64,000 nucleotides of DNA from Sporosarcina gallistercoris (GCF_014836415.1 NZ_JACSQY010000001.1:310001-374000), one strand, 5' to 3'; positions 8,619 through 19,721 are shown, counted from the first letter of the stretch. Numbers and translations: made by a program. The notes: generated by a model from the sequence alone, not told the origin.

Positions 8619-9521
8619 ATGAAGACAAGAGAACTCGGTAATAGCGGTCTTTCTGTTTCTGAGCTTGGACTGGGATGTATGTCACTGCCAACTGACAGAA
8701 ATGAGGTCGATCATGTCGTAGCAGCTGCCCTAGACGCTGGTATATCGTTTTTTGATACTGCAGATTTGTATGATGGCGGTGCAAATGAAGAAGTTGTCGG
8801 ATATGCAATCCGCAATCGCAGAGAGGAAATCGTTCTTGCTACAAAGGTCGGTAATAAGATGAACCCAGACGGGAAAACATGGCATTGGGATGCTTCAAAA
8901 GAACATATAATGGAGGGTGTGAAAGCAAGTCTAAAAAGGCTTGGTACAGATTACATCGATTTATATCAGCTCCATGGCGGAACGATGGAAGACAATGCCG
9001 GTGAAGTGATTGAAGCTTTTGAGCGGTTAAAAGAAGAGGGCATTATACGACAATATGGAATTTCATCAATCCGGCCGAATGTGATACAGCGGTTTTTGAA
9101 TGAAAGTAATGCTATTTCCATCATGATGCAATATAATATGCTCGATCGTCGACCTGAAGAATGGTTTCAGATGATTGCAGACCACAACGCTTCTATTATC
9201 GCTCGAGGTACACTTGCAAAAGGTCTTCTGACAGCTGAAGCGAAGCAACGTGTGGTTCAAACCGACTCGTTTGTTGAATATGAACAACCTGCACTAAGTG
9301 AGGTCGTATATAACTTGACGGAAAGGACTACAAATCTCCACGCGGCCGCCATTCAGTTTTGTCTTCAAAACGCTACCGTCGCGACGACATTAGTCGGTGC
9401 TCGGACGCGTGAACAGCTGATGGATTCCGTTCTCGCATACGAGACACCAGTTAGTAGGGAGACAGTAGATTCCCTGACTAATTTTCTCGCTTTGCACAAA
9501 TATGACCAACATCGGATTTGA
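8619..9521 (+). CDS. yqkF: Aldo/keto reductase, YqkF-like
   Basis: A 300-residue NADPH-dependent aldo/keto reductase of unknown natural substrate. The catalytic tetrad is visible: Asp and Tyr in FFDTADLYDGG, Lys in LATKVG, His in YQLHGG. The C-terminal VGARTREQL is the usual cofactor-binding segment. The ATG at 8619 follows a GGAGGTG site; the extra codons upstream of it are not family-like. B. subtilis yqkF has the same divergent neighbour, nudF. A strong hairpin follows the stop codon. Confidence 0.93.
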   Translation: MKTRELGNSGLSVSELGLGCMSLPTDRNEVDHVVAAALDAGISFFDTADLYDGGANEEVVGYAIRNRREEIVLATKVGNKMNPDGKTWHWDASKEHIMEGVKASLKRLGTDYIDLYQLHGGTMEDNAGEVIEAFERLKEEGIIRQYGISSIRPNVIQRFLNESNAISIMMQYNMLDRRPEEWFQMIADHNASIIARGTLAKGLLTAEAKQRVVQTDSFVEYEQPALSEVVYNLTERTTNLHAAAIQFCLQNATVATTLVGARTREQLMDSVLAYETPVSRETVDSLTNFLALHKYDQHRI

Positions 9522-9538
9522 ATATGGTACTGAAGTAT

Positions 9539-9579
9539 AAAAGAGAGTGGAAGGCTGAATTGAGCCCCCACTCTCTTTT
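9539..9579. terminator. Bidirectional terminator between yqkF and pbuX
   Basis: AAAAGAGAGTGG and CCACTCTCTTTT form a 12-bp stem flanked by A and T runs on both strands. It can end both the yqkF transcript and the convergent xpt-pbuX transcript. Confidence 0.85.
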
Positions 9580-9580
9580 A

Positions 9581-11466
<1,886 letters not shown>

Positions 11467-11487
11467 TCAATGATATGGCGGACATAC

Positions 11488-11550
11488 AAAAAAGCCGTAT
11501 GACCCGCGCATCCAATCATATCTATGAGTGGAGCAAAGGTCATCACGGCT
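11488..11550 (-). terminator. Riboswitch-controlled terminator of xpt-pbuX
   Basis: On the minus strand AGCCGTGATGACC and GGTCATACGGCT pair with a one-base bulge and are followed by six T. The loop contains CTCATAG, complementary to the 3' strand of riboswitch helix P1, so terminator formation can be coupled to ligand binding. Confidence 0.88.
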
Positions 11551-11618
11551 AATCATTCACCAGATGTAAACAAGCGAAAATCCGTAGTCGTTCTCCAGAT
11601 TTACTCAAGTCCGTTGCC

Positions 11619-11685
11619 CTCATAGTCAGTTTGTTTACGGCAAACCGGTAGAAACTTGCGGACCATATTTCCGCCATTATATGAG
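11619..11685 (-). promoter_or_regulatory. Purine (guanine-type) riboswitch aptamer
   Basis: On the minus strand the conserved purine aptamer core is visible: CTCATATAATG opens helix P1, followed by ATATGG, AAGTTTCTACCGG, GCCGTAAAC and GACTATGAG. The two arms CTCATA and TATGAG close P1. The nucleotide that decides specificity is C in GACTATG, as in guanine aptamers (adenine types have T there). The 320-bp gene-free stretch 11455-11774 holds this aptamer, a linker hairpin, the terminator and the promoter. Confidence 0.95.
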
Positions 11686-11708
11686 TGAATGTATTCGATT
11701 TTGACTTT

Positions 11709-11736
11709 AGTATAGCATGCTCTAACAAGAAAACAA
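11709..11736 (-). promoter_or_regulatory. Promoter of the xpt-pbuX leader
   Basis: On the minus strand TTGTTT and TATACT are 16 bases apart. The -10 element ends about 24 bp before the riboswitch aptamer, a suitable distance. Confidence 0.6.
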
Positions 11737-11774
11737 GACCTATTCTGAAACCCGAAAAATGTTAGCGGATTCTT

Positions 11775-12893
11775 TTAAAGATGTTCAATGGCTTGCTCTA
11801 CCGAATACGGTGACAGATCGAGCTCCATCTCTTCACCTAGAGTCAGCTGTGCTAGCAATCTCCCTAAATAAGGCCCGGCTGTTAGTCCGGATGCTCCTAG
11901 TCCATTTGCGATTAAAACAGAAGAATGTTCAGGTAATTGACCAATGATAGGTAAAAATCCTGGAGTAAATGGACGAACCCCGGTCCGTACTTCCACCAAT
12001 TCAGCATGTTCCAAACCTGGAGCCACGTTCAGGGCTTTTGATAACACTTCTTGAACTCCGCCTACCGTGACTGTCGGTTCAAACACATGTTCATCTTCAT
12101 GTGTCGCACCAGCGATCACTCGCCCGTCATCAAGTGACAGTAGATACTGATCGCCCGGTGGAATTACAACCGGCCAATTCGAACTGTTTTCATCGAGTGG
12201 ATCCATATGCACAATTTGCGCTTTCTGACCACGAACGTTCAGACGAATACTGAGTGGACCAAATACAGGAGGCCATGCACCTGTTGTCAATATAATCTTG
12301 TCAGCGTCATGAATCTGTCCGTTACAGACAACTTGTATGGATCCGTTTGTGTCTTTATGGAGTTCTGCACTTCCTTCCAGAAATACTGCTCCGAAATGTT
12401 TTGCAGAACGGATCAATGCTTGTTGAAGTTGTCGTCCATCGACACGAGCAGCTCCGGATATGTATATCGATTGAAATCCTTCCGCAATCGGAGGATAATA
12501 CTGCTTAGTTTGTGCTTGAGTCAGTTTTACTATGTCACCGATTTCAGGTGCTTGTTCCCTTCTTGTGAGCGCACGTTCGTATGCTTTTTGAAGTTTACTA
12601 TCCTCTGCAAACAAACTGATTGCCCCTACTTGACGGTAACCTGTTTCGGTCTCCCCGAGCGCTTCAAGTTCAGGAATGAGGGTTTTATAATGCTTAGCAC
12701 CGTTCCGGACAAGTTTGTACCAGTCCTGATTTCTGCGTTGAGATAACCAGGGACAAATAATTCCAGCTGCTGCTCTCGTCGCACTTCCCTGATCATTTCG
12801 GTCAATTACTGTTACAGAGGCCCCACGTTTTGCAAGTTCGTACGCTGTGGATGATCCTAAGATTCCGGATCCTATTATAATGATCTGTTCCAA
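11775..12893 (-). CDS. FAD-dependent amine/glycine oxidase (DAO family)
   Basis: A 372-residue flavoprotein with the N-terminal dinucleotide fold IIIIGSGILGSSTAYELAKRG and the C-terminal family signature GVRPFTPGFLPIIGQ followed by NGLGASGLTAGP. These mark the D-amino-acid oxidase/glycine oxidase family, which deaminates D-amino acids, glycine or sarcosine. No thiamine genes are adjacent, so ThiO is not indicated, and the substrate cannot be told. It starts at TTG 7 bases after a GGAGGG site. It is divergent from ilvE. Confidence 0.85.
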   Translation of the reverse strand: MEQIIIIGSGILGSSTAYELAKRGASVTVIDRNDQGSATRAAAGIICPWLSQRRNQDWYKLVRNGAKHYKTLIPELEALGETETGYRQVGAISLFAEDSKLQKAYERALTRREQAPEIGDIVKLTQAQTKQYYPPIAEGFQSIYISGAARVDGRQLQQALIRSAKHFGAVFLEGSAELHKDTNGSIQVVCNGQIHDADKIILTTGAWPPVFGPLSIRLNVRGQKAQIVHMDPLDENSSNWPVVIPPGDQYLLSLDDGRVIAGATHEDEHVFEPTVTVGGVQEVLSKALNVAPGLEHAELVEVRTGVRPFTPGFLPIIGQLPEHSSVLIANGLGASGLTAGPYLGRLLAQLTLGEEMELDLSPYSVEQAIEHL

Positions 12894-12919
12894 CTGCGTT
12901 CCCTCCTATTCTCAATTAC

Positions 12920-12948
12920 AGTGTACAACGGTCGCCAAGTTTCCTCAA
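12920..12948 (-). promoter_or_regulatory. Promoter of the FAD oxidase gene
   Basis: On the minus strand TTGAGG and TACACT are separated by 17 bases, just upstream of the TTG start and its ribosome site. Confidence 0.5.
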
Positions 12949-13027
12949 ACCAAGGACTCTGTAATCGTTTTCAAAATTGTAATAAAATTAATATACGGAC
13001 TATTCTTTCATTTTGATTAGAATGGCG

Positions 13028-13033
13028 TATAAT
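13028..13033 (+). promoter_or_regulatory. -10 element before ilvE
   Basis: A perfect TATAAT lies 57 bp upstream of the ilvE start in the divergent 197-bp gap. The -35 region is weak (TTTCAT at 16 bases). I found no T-box leader here. Confidence 0.4.
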
Positions 13034-13090
13034 GGCAGTATTCGATATATCAATTGCAAGTTACTTTTATTTGAAAAGGGGAAATAAGCC

Positions 13091-14185
13091 ATGACGACAT
13101 CTAAGATTGATTTCAACCTTACCGATTCCCGTAAAGAAAAACCGAACGAAGAGAATCTTGTATTTGGGCGGCACTTCACAGATCATATGTTCATCGCAGA
13201 TTACTTCAAAGGGATTGGTTGGCAAAACCATCGTATTGTCCCTTACGCACCGATTTCTCTCGATCCTGCTGCCATCGTATTCCACTATGGCCAGACAGTA
13301 TTCGAAGGGTTGAAAGCATATCGTGCAAAAGATGATTCCATTCGTCTTTTCCGCCCCGAGGAAAATTTCAAACGACTGAACCGTTCATTAGACAGACTTT
13401 GCATGCCTCAAGTGGATGAAGCGAAAGCAATCGAAGGACTTCTTGAATTATTGAAAGTTGAGGAAGAATGGGTCCCTAAGTTAGAAGGGAATTCCCTTTA
13501 CATTCGTCCTTTCGTCATTGCAACGGAAGCTTTCTTAGGCGTTGCTCCGGCGACCACTTATCAATTTTATATTATCCTATCTCCAGTCGGCTCTTACTAT
13601 GAGGAAGGGATCCATCCTGTTAAAATCTTAGTGGAAAATGAATTTGTCCGCGCTGTCAAAGGCGGTACGGGCGGTGCGAAAACAGCTGGAAACTACGCGT
13701 CTGCATTGAAAGCACAAGAAACCGCAAGTGCACAAGGCTATTCACAAGTCATGTGGCTCGATGGTGTAGAGCGAAAGTATGTAGAAGAAGTAGGAAGTAT
13801 GAACATTTTCTTCAAGATCGACGGTGAAGTCATCACCCCTGCCATTAATGGGAGTATCTTGGAAGGGATTACACGTAAATCCATTATTCAGCTGCTGGCA
13901 CACTGGGACATCCCAGTGACAGAACGCAAAATATCCATGCAAGAATTAGCTGAAGCACATGCAGCCGGTAAACTGGAAGAAGTTTTCGGAACAGGTACAG
14001 CAGCTGTAATTTCCCCAGTCGGTGAATTGAACTGGAATGGTAATATCATGACTATAAATGATGGTAAAACGGGTACACTCTCTAAGAAAATCTATGATAC
14101 GCTAACGAAAATACAACTAGGCGATGAAGAAGATACACTTCAATGGATAACAGAGCTTTCGCCATCATATGTAAAAACAATGTAA
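13091..14185 (+). CDS. ilvE: Branched-chain amino acid aminotransferase
   Basis: This 364-residue fold-type IV PLP enzyme transfers the amino group between Leu/Ile/Val and 2-oxoglutarate. GNYASALKAQ contains the PLP lysine, EEVGSMNIFF and FGTGTAAVISPVG are cofactor-binding and substrate-side segments of the class II BCAT group. The start follows AAAAGGGG. The gene stands alone between divergent and convergent neighbours and has its own promoter and terminator. No T-box or other amino acid-responsive leader is seen. Confidence 0.97.
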   Translation: MTTSKIDFNLTDSRKEKPNEENLVFGRHFTDHMFIADYFKGIGWQNHRIVPYAPISLDPAAIVFHYGQTVFEGLKAYRAKDDSIRLFRPEENFKRLNRSLDRLCMPQVDEAKAIEGLLELLKVEEEWVPKLEGNSLYIRPFVIATEAFLGVAPATTYQFYIILSPVGSYYEEGIHPVKILVENEFVRAVKGGTGGAKTAGNYASALKAQETASAQGYSQVMWLDGVERKYVEEVGSMNIFFKIDGEVITPAINGSILEGITRKSIIQLLAHWDIPVTERKISMQELAEAHAAGKLEEVFGTGTAAVISPVGELNWNGNIMTINDGKTGTLSKKIYDTLTKIQLGDEEDTLQWITELSPSYVKTM

Positions 14186-14187
14186 TG

Positions 14188-14225
14188 AAACAACCCGTCA
14201 CATTTGAGTGACGGGTTGTTTTTTT
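14188..14225 (+). terminator. Terminator of ilvE
   Basis: AACAACCCGTCAC and GTGACGGGTTGTT form a long perfect stem followed by a T run. The 5' A run may let it also serve the convergent lipoprotein gene. Confidence 0.9.
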
Positions 14226-14227
14226 GG

Positions 14228-14743
14228 TCAATGAGCGTCTGGGAACATTCGCTTTAAGGCGTCACCGATTTCAGTAAATAATCCTTCGACAGGTTCGCCA
14301 TTTCGGATTTTATCACTGTAATCATCAATCTGTTTCGTGAAATCAGGGTTTGTGGATACATATACTTTGTCAGTATCTGCCCCTGCTTCTTTGGCTTTAT
14401 CCGCAATTTTATCCTCCAGCTCTTTGGTGGCTGTAGCACCTTCTTTAAGTGTTGCCCCCACATATGCACTGTTGTTCATCTTAAGAACGCTTGCATGATC
14501 GACTTCTTCCAAGCTTGCGACAGCATCTGCAATTTCATCTGCATTCTCCACAGTTTGATCATTTAAGGTATTATCATCAGCAGTGTCATCGTTCGTTCCG
14601 TCCATATCTGTCGTCGTATCATTTTCATTCTCTACAACCCCAGTATCATTCGTTTGATTCTCCGTATTTTTATCTTTTTTACCACATGCAGCAAGCGAAA
14701 GCATCAGTAAGCAGGCAGCGAATACCATCCAAAATTTCTTCAT
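14228..14743 (-). CDS. YhcN/YlaJ-family sporulation lipoprotein
   Basis: A 171-residue lipoprotein. The signal peptide MKKFWMVFAACLLMLSLAAC ends in a lipobox with the cysteine at residue 20. An acidic, Asn- and Thr-rich linker follows, then the YhcN/YlaJ domain with ADAVASLEEVDHASVLKMN, AYVGATL and KVYVSTNPDF. Family members are found in spore membranes and affect germination in some species. The start at 14743 follows GGAGGAGAG; the five codons upstream are not used. It is a lone gene convergent with ilvE. Confidence 0.85.
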   Translation of the reverse strand: MKKFWMVFAACLLMLSLAACGKKDKNTENQTNDTGVVENENDTTTDMDGTNDDTADDNTLNDQTVENADEIADAVASLEEVDHASVLKMNNSAYVGATLKEGATATKELEDKIADKAKEAGADTDKVYVSTNPDFTKQIDDYSDKIRNGEPVEGLFTEIGDALKRMFPDAH

Positions 14744-14809
14744 TTGTCTCTCCTCCATATCTGTTTACAGACAGTATGGACAAAAACAGAAAAAATATGT
14801 GTATTTCTT

Positions 14810-15919
14810 TTACAGACGAATTTCAAAAAGTTGGGTGGTATGACGTTCTACTTCGTTCAAGTCCACTTCGTAGCCGATTCCATTCAATTGAGATACCGTG
14901 ATTGTCCCATCTTCCACTGTGATCTCTGGAGAAATGATGTCGCGCTCCCAATACGAAGAGGAACCTGCTGTATCTCCAGGAAGTGTGAAATTCGGTAATG
15001 TGGTGAGTGCGATATTATGCGCTCGCCCTATACCGGCTTCCAACATACCTCCACACCAGACTGGAATTCCTGATTCCTGGCAAATATCATGAATACGTTT
15101 TGCCTCTGTCATCCCTCCGACACGACCTATTTTGACATTAATGACACCGCAGCTACCGAGCTGAATCGCTTTTCGTGCATCCTCAGCAGATAGGATACTT
15201 TCATCTAAACAAATAGGTGTTCGAATTTGCTTTTGTAACGTCGCATGATCCACGATGTCATCTGATGCAAGAGGCTGTTCAATCATCAACAAGTTGAACT
15301 GATCCAGCTTTTTCAGAAGCTCCAAGTCATCCAATGTGTAAGCGGAATTGGCATCCGCCATAAGTGGGACGTCAGGAAATCGTTCACGGATTTCCGAGAG
15401 TAACTTCATATCGTGTCCGGGTTTTATTTTCACCTTTATCCGTTTAAATCCTGATTCCAAACTCTGGTGGATCCGTTCAGCAAGCGCTTGGAAATCCGAT
15501 TGAAGTCCTATGCTGATCCCAACGTCAATTTTTTCTTTCTTTCCACCGATTGCTTCTGTTAGTGTGATCCCTTGACGTTTTGCCCAGCAATCCCATACTG
15601 CACATTCCACCGCTGCTTTCGCCATATTATTTTTCCGAATGGATTTGAAAACTCCATTCACTTCGTCGGGATGTTGAATCGTCCTTCCTTTTAACATCGG
15701 AACTAAGAAATCCCGGATCATATGTATGGAAGTATTTGTGGTCTCTTCTGTATACCAGGGAATGGAAAATGCAACACCCTCTCCAAAGCCTTTATTCCCC
15801 TTTTCATCGACTACTTCAATTATTAGGAATTGTCGGGTCTGCATCGTTCCGAAGCTTGTTGAAAATGGGTTCTTCATCGTCATTTCCAGTTTCCGAATGA
15901 TGACATCACGGATAATCAT
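14810..15919 (-). CDS. menC: o-Succinylbenzoate synthase (MenC2 / N-acylamino acid racemase type)
   Basis: This 369-residue enolase-superfamily enzyme dehydrates SHCHC to o-succinylbenzoate in menaquinone synthesis; relatives racemise N-succinylamino acids. Visible catalytic elements are KVKIK (general base), MADANS, MIEQPL and CLDES (metal ligands) and [10 protein letters not shown] (second base). The start at 15919 is placed after the terminator of yqkE and lacks a strong ribosome site. No other men gene is nearby, so the racemase activity or dual use cannot be excluded. Confidence 0.87.
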   Translation of the reverse strand: MIIRDVIIRKLEMTMKNPFSTSFGTMQTRQFLIIEVVDEKGNKGFGEGVAFSIPWYTEETTNTSIHMIRDFLVPMLKGRTIQHPDEVNGVFKSIRKNNMAKAAVECAVWDCWAKRQGITLTEAIGGKKEKIDVGISIGLQSDFQALAERIHQSLESGFKRIKVKIKPGHDMKLLSEIRERFPDVPLMADANSAYTLDDLELLKKLDQFNLLMIEQPLASDDIVDHATLQKQIRTPICLDESILSAEDARKAIQLGSCGVINVKIGRVGGMTEAKRIHDICQESGIPVWCGGMLEAGIGRAHNIALTTLPNFTLPGDTAGSSSYWERDIISPEITVEDGTITVSQLNGIGYEVDLNEVERHTTQLFEIRL

Positions 15920-15941
15920 TTCATCTCTTCTTTCTTTACTG

Positions 15942-15976
15942 ACAAAACCGCACGTAAAAATCACATGCGGTTCTGT
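15942..15976 (-). terminator. Terminator downstream of yqkE
   Basis: On the minus strand GAACCGCATGT and ACGTGCGGTTTT pair around a GATTTTT loop. It sits between yqkE and menC. Confidence 0.7.
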
Positions 15977-15979
15977 TCG

Positions 15980-16231
15980 TTAATAGTTACGTGTTTTCCC
16001 TTCGTATTCGTCCAGTAATTCAGCAAAGCTTTTATTTGCTTCCCGTTCTTTTTTCTCTTTGATGGCCAGCTCCTTGCGAGCTTCTTCAGCTTTGGCTTCC
16101 ACTTGAGTAAGTTCTTCTTTCGCGATTTTCAGTTTAGAAAGCACATCCTCCCCTAATGCATCTGCTAGAAGGAGTGCTCCATCATCTTTCGGTTTACTTT
16201 CCGGACGTTGATGATTTCTTTTTTTCGCCAT
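15980..16231 (-). CDS. yqkE: YqkE-like small charged protein (DUF3886)
   Basis: An 83-residue protein of unknown function. It is basic at the N-terminus and then forms a Glu/Lys/Ala-rich helical stretch (about residues 27-70) ending in NKSFAELLDEYEG, the typical end of the DUF3886 family. Coiled-coil formation is likely. The ATG at 16231 follows GAGGAGAA. In B. subtilis yqkE is near yqkF and yqkD, consistent with this neighbourhood. Confidence 0.75.
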   Translation of the reverse strand: MAKKRNHQRPESKPKDDGALLLADALGEDVLSKLKIAKEELTQVEAKAEEARKELAIKEKKEREANKSFAELLDEYEGKTRNY

Positions 16232-16253
16232 TTGTTGTTCTCCTCTTTTCTTC

Positions 16254-17438
16254 TTACGGTCGCTCGACAATCGTCGCTACACCTTGACCGCCGCCAATGC
16301 ACAATGTAGCTAGACCACGTTTTGCGCCGCGTCTTTTCATTTCATGTAACAATGTCACGAGAATTCGCGCACCGCTAGCACCTATAGGGTGTCCGAGTGC
16401 GATGGCCCCGCCATTGACATTCAATTTTTCGGGATTGAACTTCAATTCGCGATCGACGGCAAGCGATTGCGCTGCAAAGGCTTCGTTCGCTTCTATCAAG
16501 TCCATGTCTTCTAAAGCGAGATTTGCACGCTTCAATACATTTGACACTGCTTGTACTGGCCCTATTCCCATTATTGCTGGATCGACACCTGCATTTGCAT
16601 TCGCAGTAATGGTAGCAAGCGGTGTGATACCTAGTGCATCGGCTTTGGACTTAGACATGATCACTAATGCAGCAGCTCCGTCATTCAGACCGGAAGCGTT
16701 GCCAGCAGTCACACTTCCATCCTTTTTAAACGCTGGACGAAGTTTGGCAAGTTTCTCAGCAGTTGTACCTTCTTTAATATATTCGTCTTCTTCAAACACG
16801 ATAGGTTCACCATGCCGTACCGGTATTTCAACTGGAACTATTTCATCTATGAACTTTCCAGCAGTGCGAGCCGCTGATGCCTTTTTCTGTGAGTTTGCAG
16901 CGAATTCATCTTGTTCTTCGCGTGATAACTCGTAACGATCACACAGGTTTTCGGCAGTATTGCCCATATGATAATCGTTGAATGCACACCAAAGACCGTC
17001 AGAAATCATAGTATCTACCATTTTCTGATCGCCCATCTTAAAACCTTCACGTGCATTCTTCAAAACAAATGGAGCCTGACTCATGCTTTCCATTCCGCCC
17101 GCAACGATAATTTCTGCATCACCTGATAAAATCGCCTGCCGTGCAAGCTGGACGGCTTTCAAACCAGAACCACAGACTTTGTTGATCGTCATCGCTGGCA
17201 CCTGTTCAGGAAGTCCAGCTTTCATCGATGCCTGGCGAGCCGGATTTTGGCCTAGACCTGCTTGAAGCACATTCCCCATAATGACTTCATCCACATCTGA
17301 TCCTGACAGCCCAGCCCTGTTTACGGCCTCTTTAATGACAAGAGCGCCTAATTCTGTAGCACTCACATTCTTCAATGTACCTAAAAATGAGCCGATCGGT
17401 GTTCTAACAGCACTCGCAATTACGATTTGTTCTGGCAT
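16254..17438 (-). CDS. Acetyl-CoA C-acetyltransferase (thiolase)
   Basis: A 394-residue thiolase that interconverts two acetyl-CoA with acetoacetyl-CoA. The nucleophilic cysteine is in [11 protein letters not shown] near residue 88, the catalytic His in [11 protein letters not shown] and the second Cys in CIGGGQG. GGGGGAAT precedes the ATG. It is divergent from an HMG-CoA lyase, whose products are acetoacetate and acetyl-CoA, so the pair fits leucine or ketone-body degradation. Biosynthetic and degradative thiolases cannot be told apart from sequence here. Confidence 0.93.
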   Translation of the reverse strand: MPEQIVIASAVRTPIGSFLGTLKNVSATELGALVIKEAVNRAGLSGSDVDEVIMGNVLQAGLGQNPARQASMKAGLPEQVPAMTINKVCGSGLKAVQLARQAILSGDAEIIVAGGMESMSQAPFVLKNAREGFKMGDQKMVDTMISDGLWCAFNDYHMGNTAENLCDRYELSREEQDEFAANSQKKASAARTAGKFIDEIVPVEIPVRHGEPIVFEEDEYIKEGTTAEKLAKLRPAFKKDGSVTAGNASGLNDGAAALVIMSKSKADALGITPLATITANANAGVDPAIMGIGPVQAVSNVLKRANLALEDMDLIEANEAFAAQSLAVDRELKFNPEKLNVNGGAIALGHPIGASGARILVTLLHEMKRRGAKRGLATLCIGGGQGVATIVERP

Positions 17439-17506
17439 TGTGATTCCCCCTATTTGTGTTTACGTGACTCGCCCCTTATGAAATACAGAACATTCCCACA
17501 TATGAA

Positions 17507-17536
17507 TTGCCTGCATCTGCTACAGTCCGTTAGAAT
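17507..17536 (+). promoter_or_regulatory. Candidate promoter of the HMG-CoA lyase gene
   Basis: TTGCCT and TAGAAT are separated by 18 bases and end 19 bp before the start codon at 17556. The leader would be very short, so this is tentative. Confidence 0.35.
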
Positions 17537-17555
17537 AGGCTGTAGGAGGGATAGT

Positions 17556-18458
17556 ATGTTCAGTTTACCAAAAAAAGTGACAATTATCGAGGTTGGACCA
17601 CGGGATGGATTGCAAAATGAGAAGAATCAGGTTGAAACAAATGTAAAACTCGAATTTATCCGTCAATTAAAGAAAGCCGGCGTCACAGAAATGGAGCTCA
17701 CTTCATTCGTATCCCCTAAATGGGTACCTCAAATGAGCGATGCACGAGAGATTATGGAGCAGGCTGATTTAGCGGAACGCTCGATTGTCTTAGCACCGAA
17801 TGCGAAAGGTGTAGCATACGCTCAAGATTCGGGTGCTAAAAGCATCGCAGTTTTTGTAGGTGTCAGTAATACATTCAATCAGAAAAATATTAACCGCACG
17901 ACTGCTGAGAGTGTCGAGACGCTAACTCCTGTTCTATTGAAGCTAAAAGAAGAAGGTGTTTTTGTCCGCGCTTGTATTTCTACTGCATTTTATTGCCCAT
18001 ATGAAGGGAAAATCGAAGTGGATGACTGTATCGAACTTTGCAGACAATTTGTCGCTTTAGGAGTAGACGAACTTAGTGTGGCAGATACGGTCGGGATGGC
18101 CAATCCTGTCGAGAGCTACGAGCTTTTCACGCGACTTCGTCAATCATTTCCTTCAGTTCTGCTAACTGCTCATTTCCACGACACCAGAAAAATGGCACTC
18201 GCAAACATTTTTGCGTCTTTACAAGCAGGAGTGGATCGTTTCGATACGGCGGCTGGAGGATTGGGCGGATGTCCATTTGCTGACGGTGCCACAGGAAATG
18301 TAGCGACCGAAGATGTGGTGAACATGCTCGATTCGCTAGGTATCTCCACAGGTATCGACGTTAAACAAGTGTGTGAAGCAGTTGAGATAATCGCGCCGCA
18401 TGTGTCGCGCCCTATCGAGACCGGCATGTACCGTTTGTATGAAAACGGAAGGATTTAA
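17556..18458 (+). CDS. mvaB: Hydroxymethylglutaryl-CoA lyase
   Basis: This 300-residue DRE-TIM metalloenzyme cleaves HMG-CoA to acetoacetate and acetyl-CoA, the last step of leucine breakdown. Visible motifs are VGPRDGLQNE at the N-terminus, HFHDTRKMALAN (metal-binding HxH type) and GGLGGCPFADGATGN, which carries the catalytic cysteine loop. The ATG at 17556 follows TAGGAGGGA; longer frames upstream lack a ribosome site. B. subtilis yngG is the equivalent. It is followed 13 bp later by yqkD on the same strand. Confidence 0.95.
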   Translation: MFSLPKKVTIIEVGPRDGLQNEKNQVETNVKLEFIRQLKKAGVTEMELTSFVSPKWVPQMSDAREIMEQADLAERSIVLAPNAKGVAYAQDSGAKSIAVFVGVSNTFNQKNINRTTAESVETLTPVLLKLKEEGVFVRACISTAFYCPYEGKIEVDDCIELCRQFVALGVDELSVADTVGMANPVESYELFTRLRQSFPSVLLTAHFHDTRKMALANIFASLQAGVDRFDTAAGGLGGCPFADGATGNVATEDVVNMLDSLGISTGIDVKQVCEAVEIIAPHVSRPIETGMYRLYENGRI

Positions 18459-18471
18459 GGAGCTGAATCTA

Positions 18472-19398
18472 TTGAGAAAGCGACTGCTTGCAATCACAGG
18501 TGGGGTCACATTCATTACGACTGCTGTAATCACAGCGTTTGGCATCCTAGCTACCAATCGTTTGATGTTTCTCAAAATCAAAGATGCAGAGGTTGTATTA
18601 AAACGGGAATCCATCGCGAGGCGATTCGATGCGCACTGGTATGAGACAGTTCCGAAAACGACAATGCGCATTCAATCGCCTAACGGTTATTTACTTCATG
18701 CTATCTATCTGCGTCCGCTCGATACTACAAGAACGGTGATTATTTGCCACGGTGTCACTGAAAACAAAATTAATTCCATGAAGTTTGCACGGATGTTCGA
18801 ACGTCTCGGATTCAATTCTGTCGTTTATGATCATCGGCGTCATGGTGAGTCAGGCGGGAAAACGACGAGTTTCGGGTTCTATGAAAAAATGGATCTACGA
18901 GCAATCATTCAAGCAGTCCGTGAGCGTATAGGCCGAAGAGCACTGCTCGGAATCCACGGCGAGTCAATGGGAGCAGCAACGATGATTTTAACAGCGGGGA
19001 CCTATCCGGAAGAAGCAGATTTTTATATAGCTGATTGCCCTTTTTCAGATTTCACGGATCAGGTTTTTCATATATTGAAAACGACTACACCGCTGCGGAC
19101 GGCGAAGGTCATTCGAATCGCTAACATCTTTCTAAAAATCCGGGATGGGTATACAACTTCTTTGGTATCGCCGAAACAAGTCATCGCTCAGGTTGAGCAC
19201 CCGATGCTTTTCATTCATAGTTTGGAAGATGATTTCATCCTGCCTAGCATGACGGAAGAATTATATGCGCATAAAAACGGGGATAAATCCATCAAACTTT
19301 TCCCGAAAGGTGCACATGCCCGTTCTTTTAATGAAAATCCGGAAGAATATGAAGCAACGGTCAAACGATTCTTAAGGAAATATGGATTTTTGAATTAA
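18472..19398 (+). CDS. yqkD: Membrane-anchored alpha/beta hydrolase, YqkD-like
   Basis: A serine hydrolase of unknown substrate. An N-terminal membrane segment (about residues 7-27) is followed by an alpha/beta hydrolase domain with the nucleophile elbow GIHGESMGAA, an acid in SLEDDFILP and the histidine in KGAHARSF. The frame extends into mvaB, but AAGGAG lies 9 bases before a TTG at 18472, giving 308 residues, close to B. subtilis YqkD. The TTG start is inferred from this site. A terminator follows. Confidence 0.88.
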   Translation: MRKRLLAITGGVTFITTAVITAFGILATNRLMFLKIKDAEVVLKRESIARRFDAHWYETVPKTTMRIQSPNGYLLHAIYLRPLDTTRTVIICHGVTENKINSMKFARMFERLGFNSVVYDHRRHGESGGKTTSFGFYEKMDLRAIIQAVRERIGRRALLGIHGESMGAATMILTAGTYPEEADFYIADCPFSDFTDQVFHILKTTTPLRTAKVIRIANIFLKIRDGYTTSLVSPKQVIAQVEHPMLFIHSLEDDFILPSMTEELYAHKNGDKSIKLFPKGAHARSFNENPEEYEATVKRFLRKYGFLN

Positions 19399-19403
19399 AA
19401 AAT

Positions 19404-19445
19404 CCCGTTCAATGTCACTACATTGAACGGGTGTTGTTATTTTTA
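19404..19445 (+). terminator. Terminator of mvaB-yqkD
   Basis: CCCGTTCAATG and CATTGAACGGG form an 11-bp perfect stem with a 6-base loop and a T-rich tail. Confidence 0.85.
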
Positions 19446-19475
19446 TCAGACATAGTGCCGTAATCACGTATTATA

Positions 19476-19721
19476 TCAACGCTTTTCTTTCTTTTTCTTA
19501 GCATCTTTTTCAGATGCTTTAGACATTTGAGCCATCATTTGATTGATTTTCTTTTGAGAAGGTTTCTGCCCCATCTGCATCATCATCATTCGGAGCATAT
19601 CTTCATTAATCGGTGGGTTATCTTTCAAATACTTCATCATATATTGACGAGCTAAGAAGAAACCAAGGGCAACTCCTGCTGCGAGTGCAACAATAATTCC
19701 AACGATCCACCAAACAGTCAT
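19476..19721 (-). CDS. yneF: YneF-like membrane protein (UPF0154)
   Basis: An 81-residue protein with one N-terminal membrane helix (residues 3-24) that contains the family signature [19 protein letters not shown], then a methionine-rich stretch and a Lys-rich tail. The function of the family is unknown. A GGGGAGG site precedes the ATG. The neighbours sirA and tkt match the B. subtilis order tkt-yneE-yneF. Confidence 0.93.
   Translation of the reverse strand: MTVWWIVGIIVALAAGVALGFFLARQYMMKYLKDNPPINEDMLRMMMMQMGQKPSQKKINQMMAQMSKASEKDAKKKKEKR

Noticed and set aside
12207..12746. Long plus-strand frame antisense to the FAD oxidase gene
   Set aside because: Cys- and Phe-rich translation typical of antisense frames, lying wholly within a well-supported gene.
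12894..13090. Possible T-box or amino acid leader before ilvE
   Set aside because: No T-box core, specifier stem or terminator is seen in the 197-bp divergent region.
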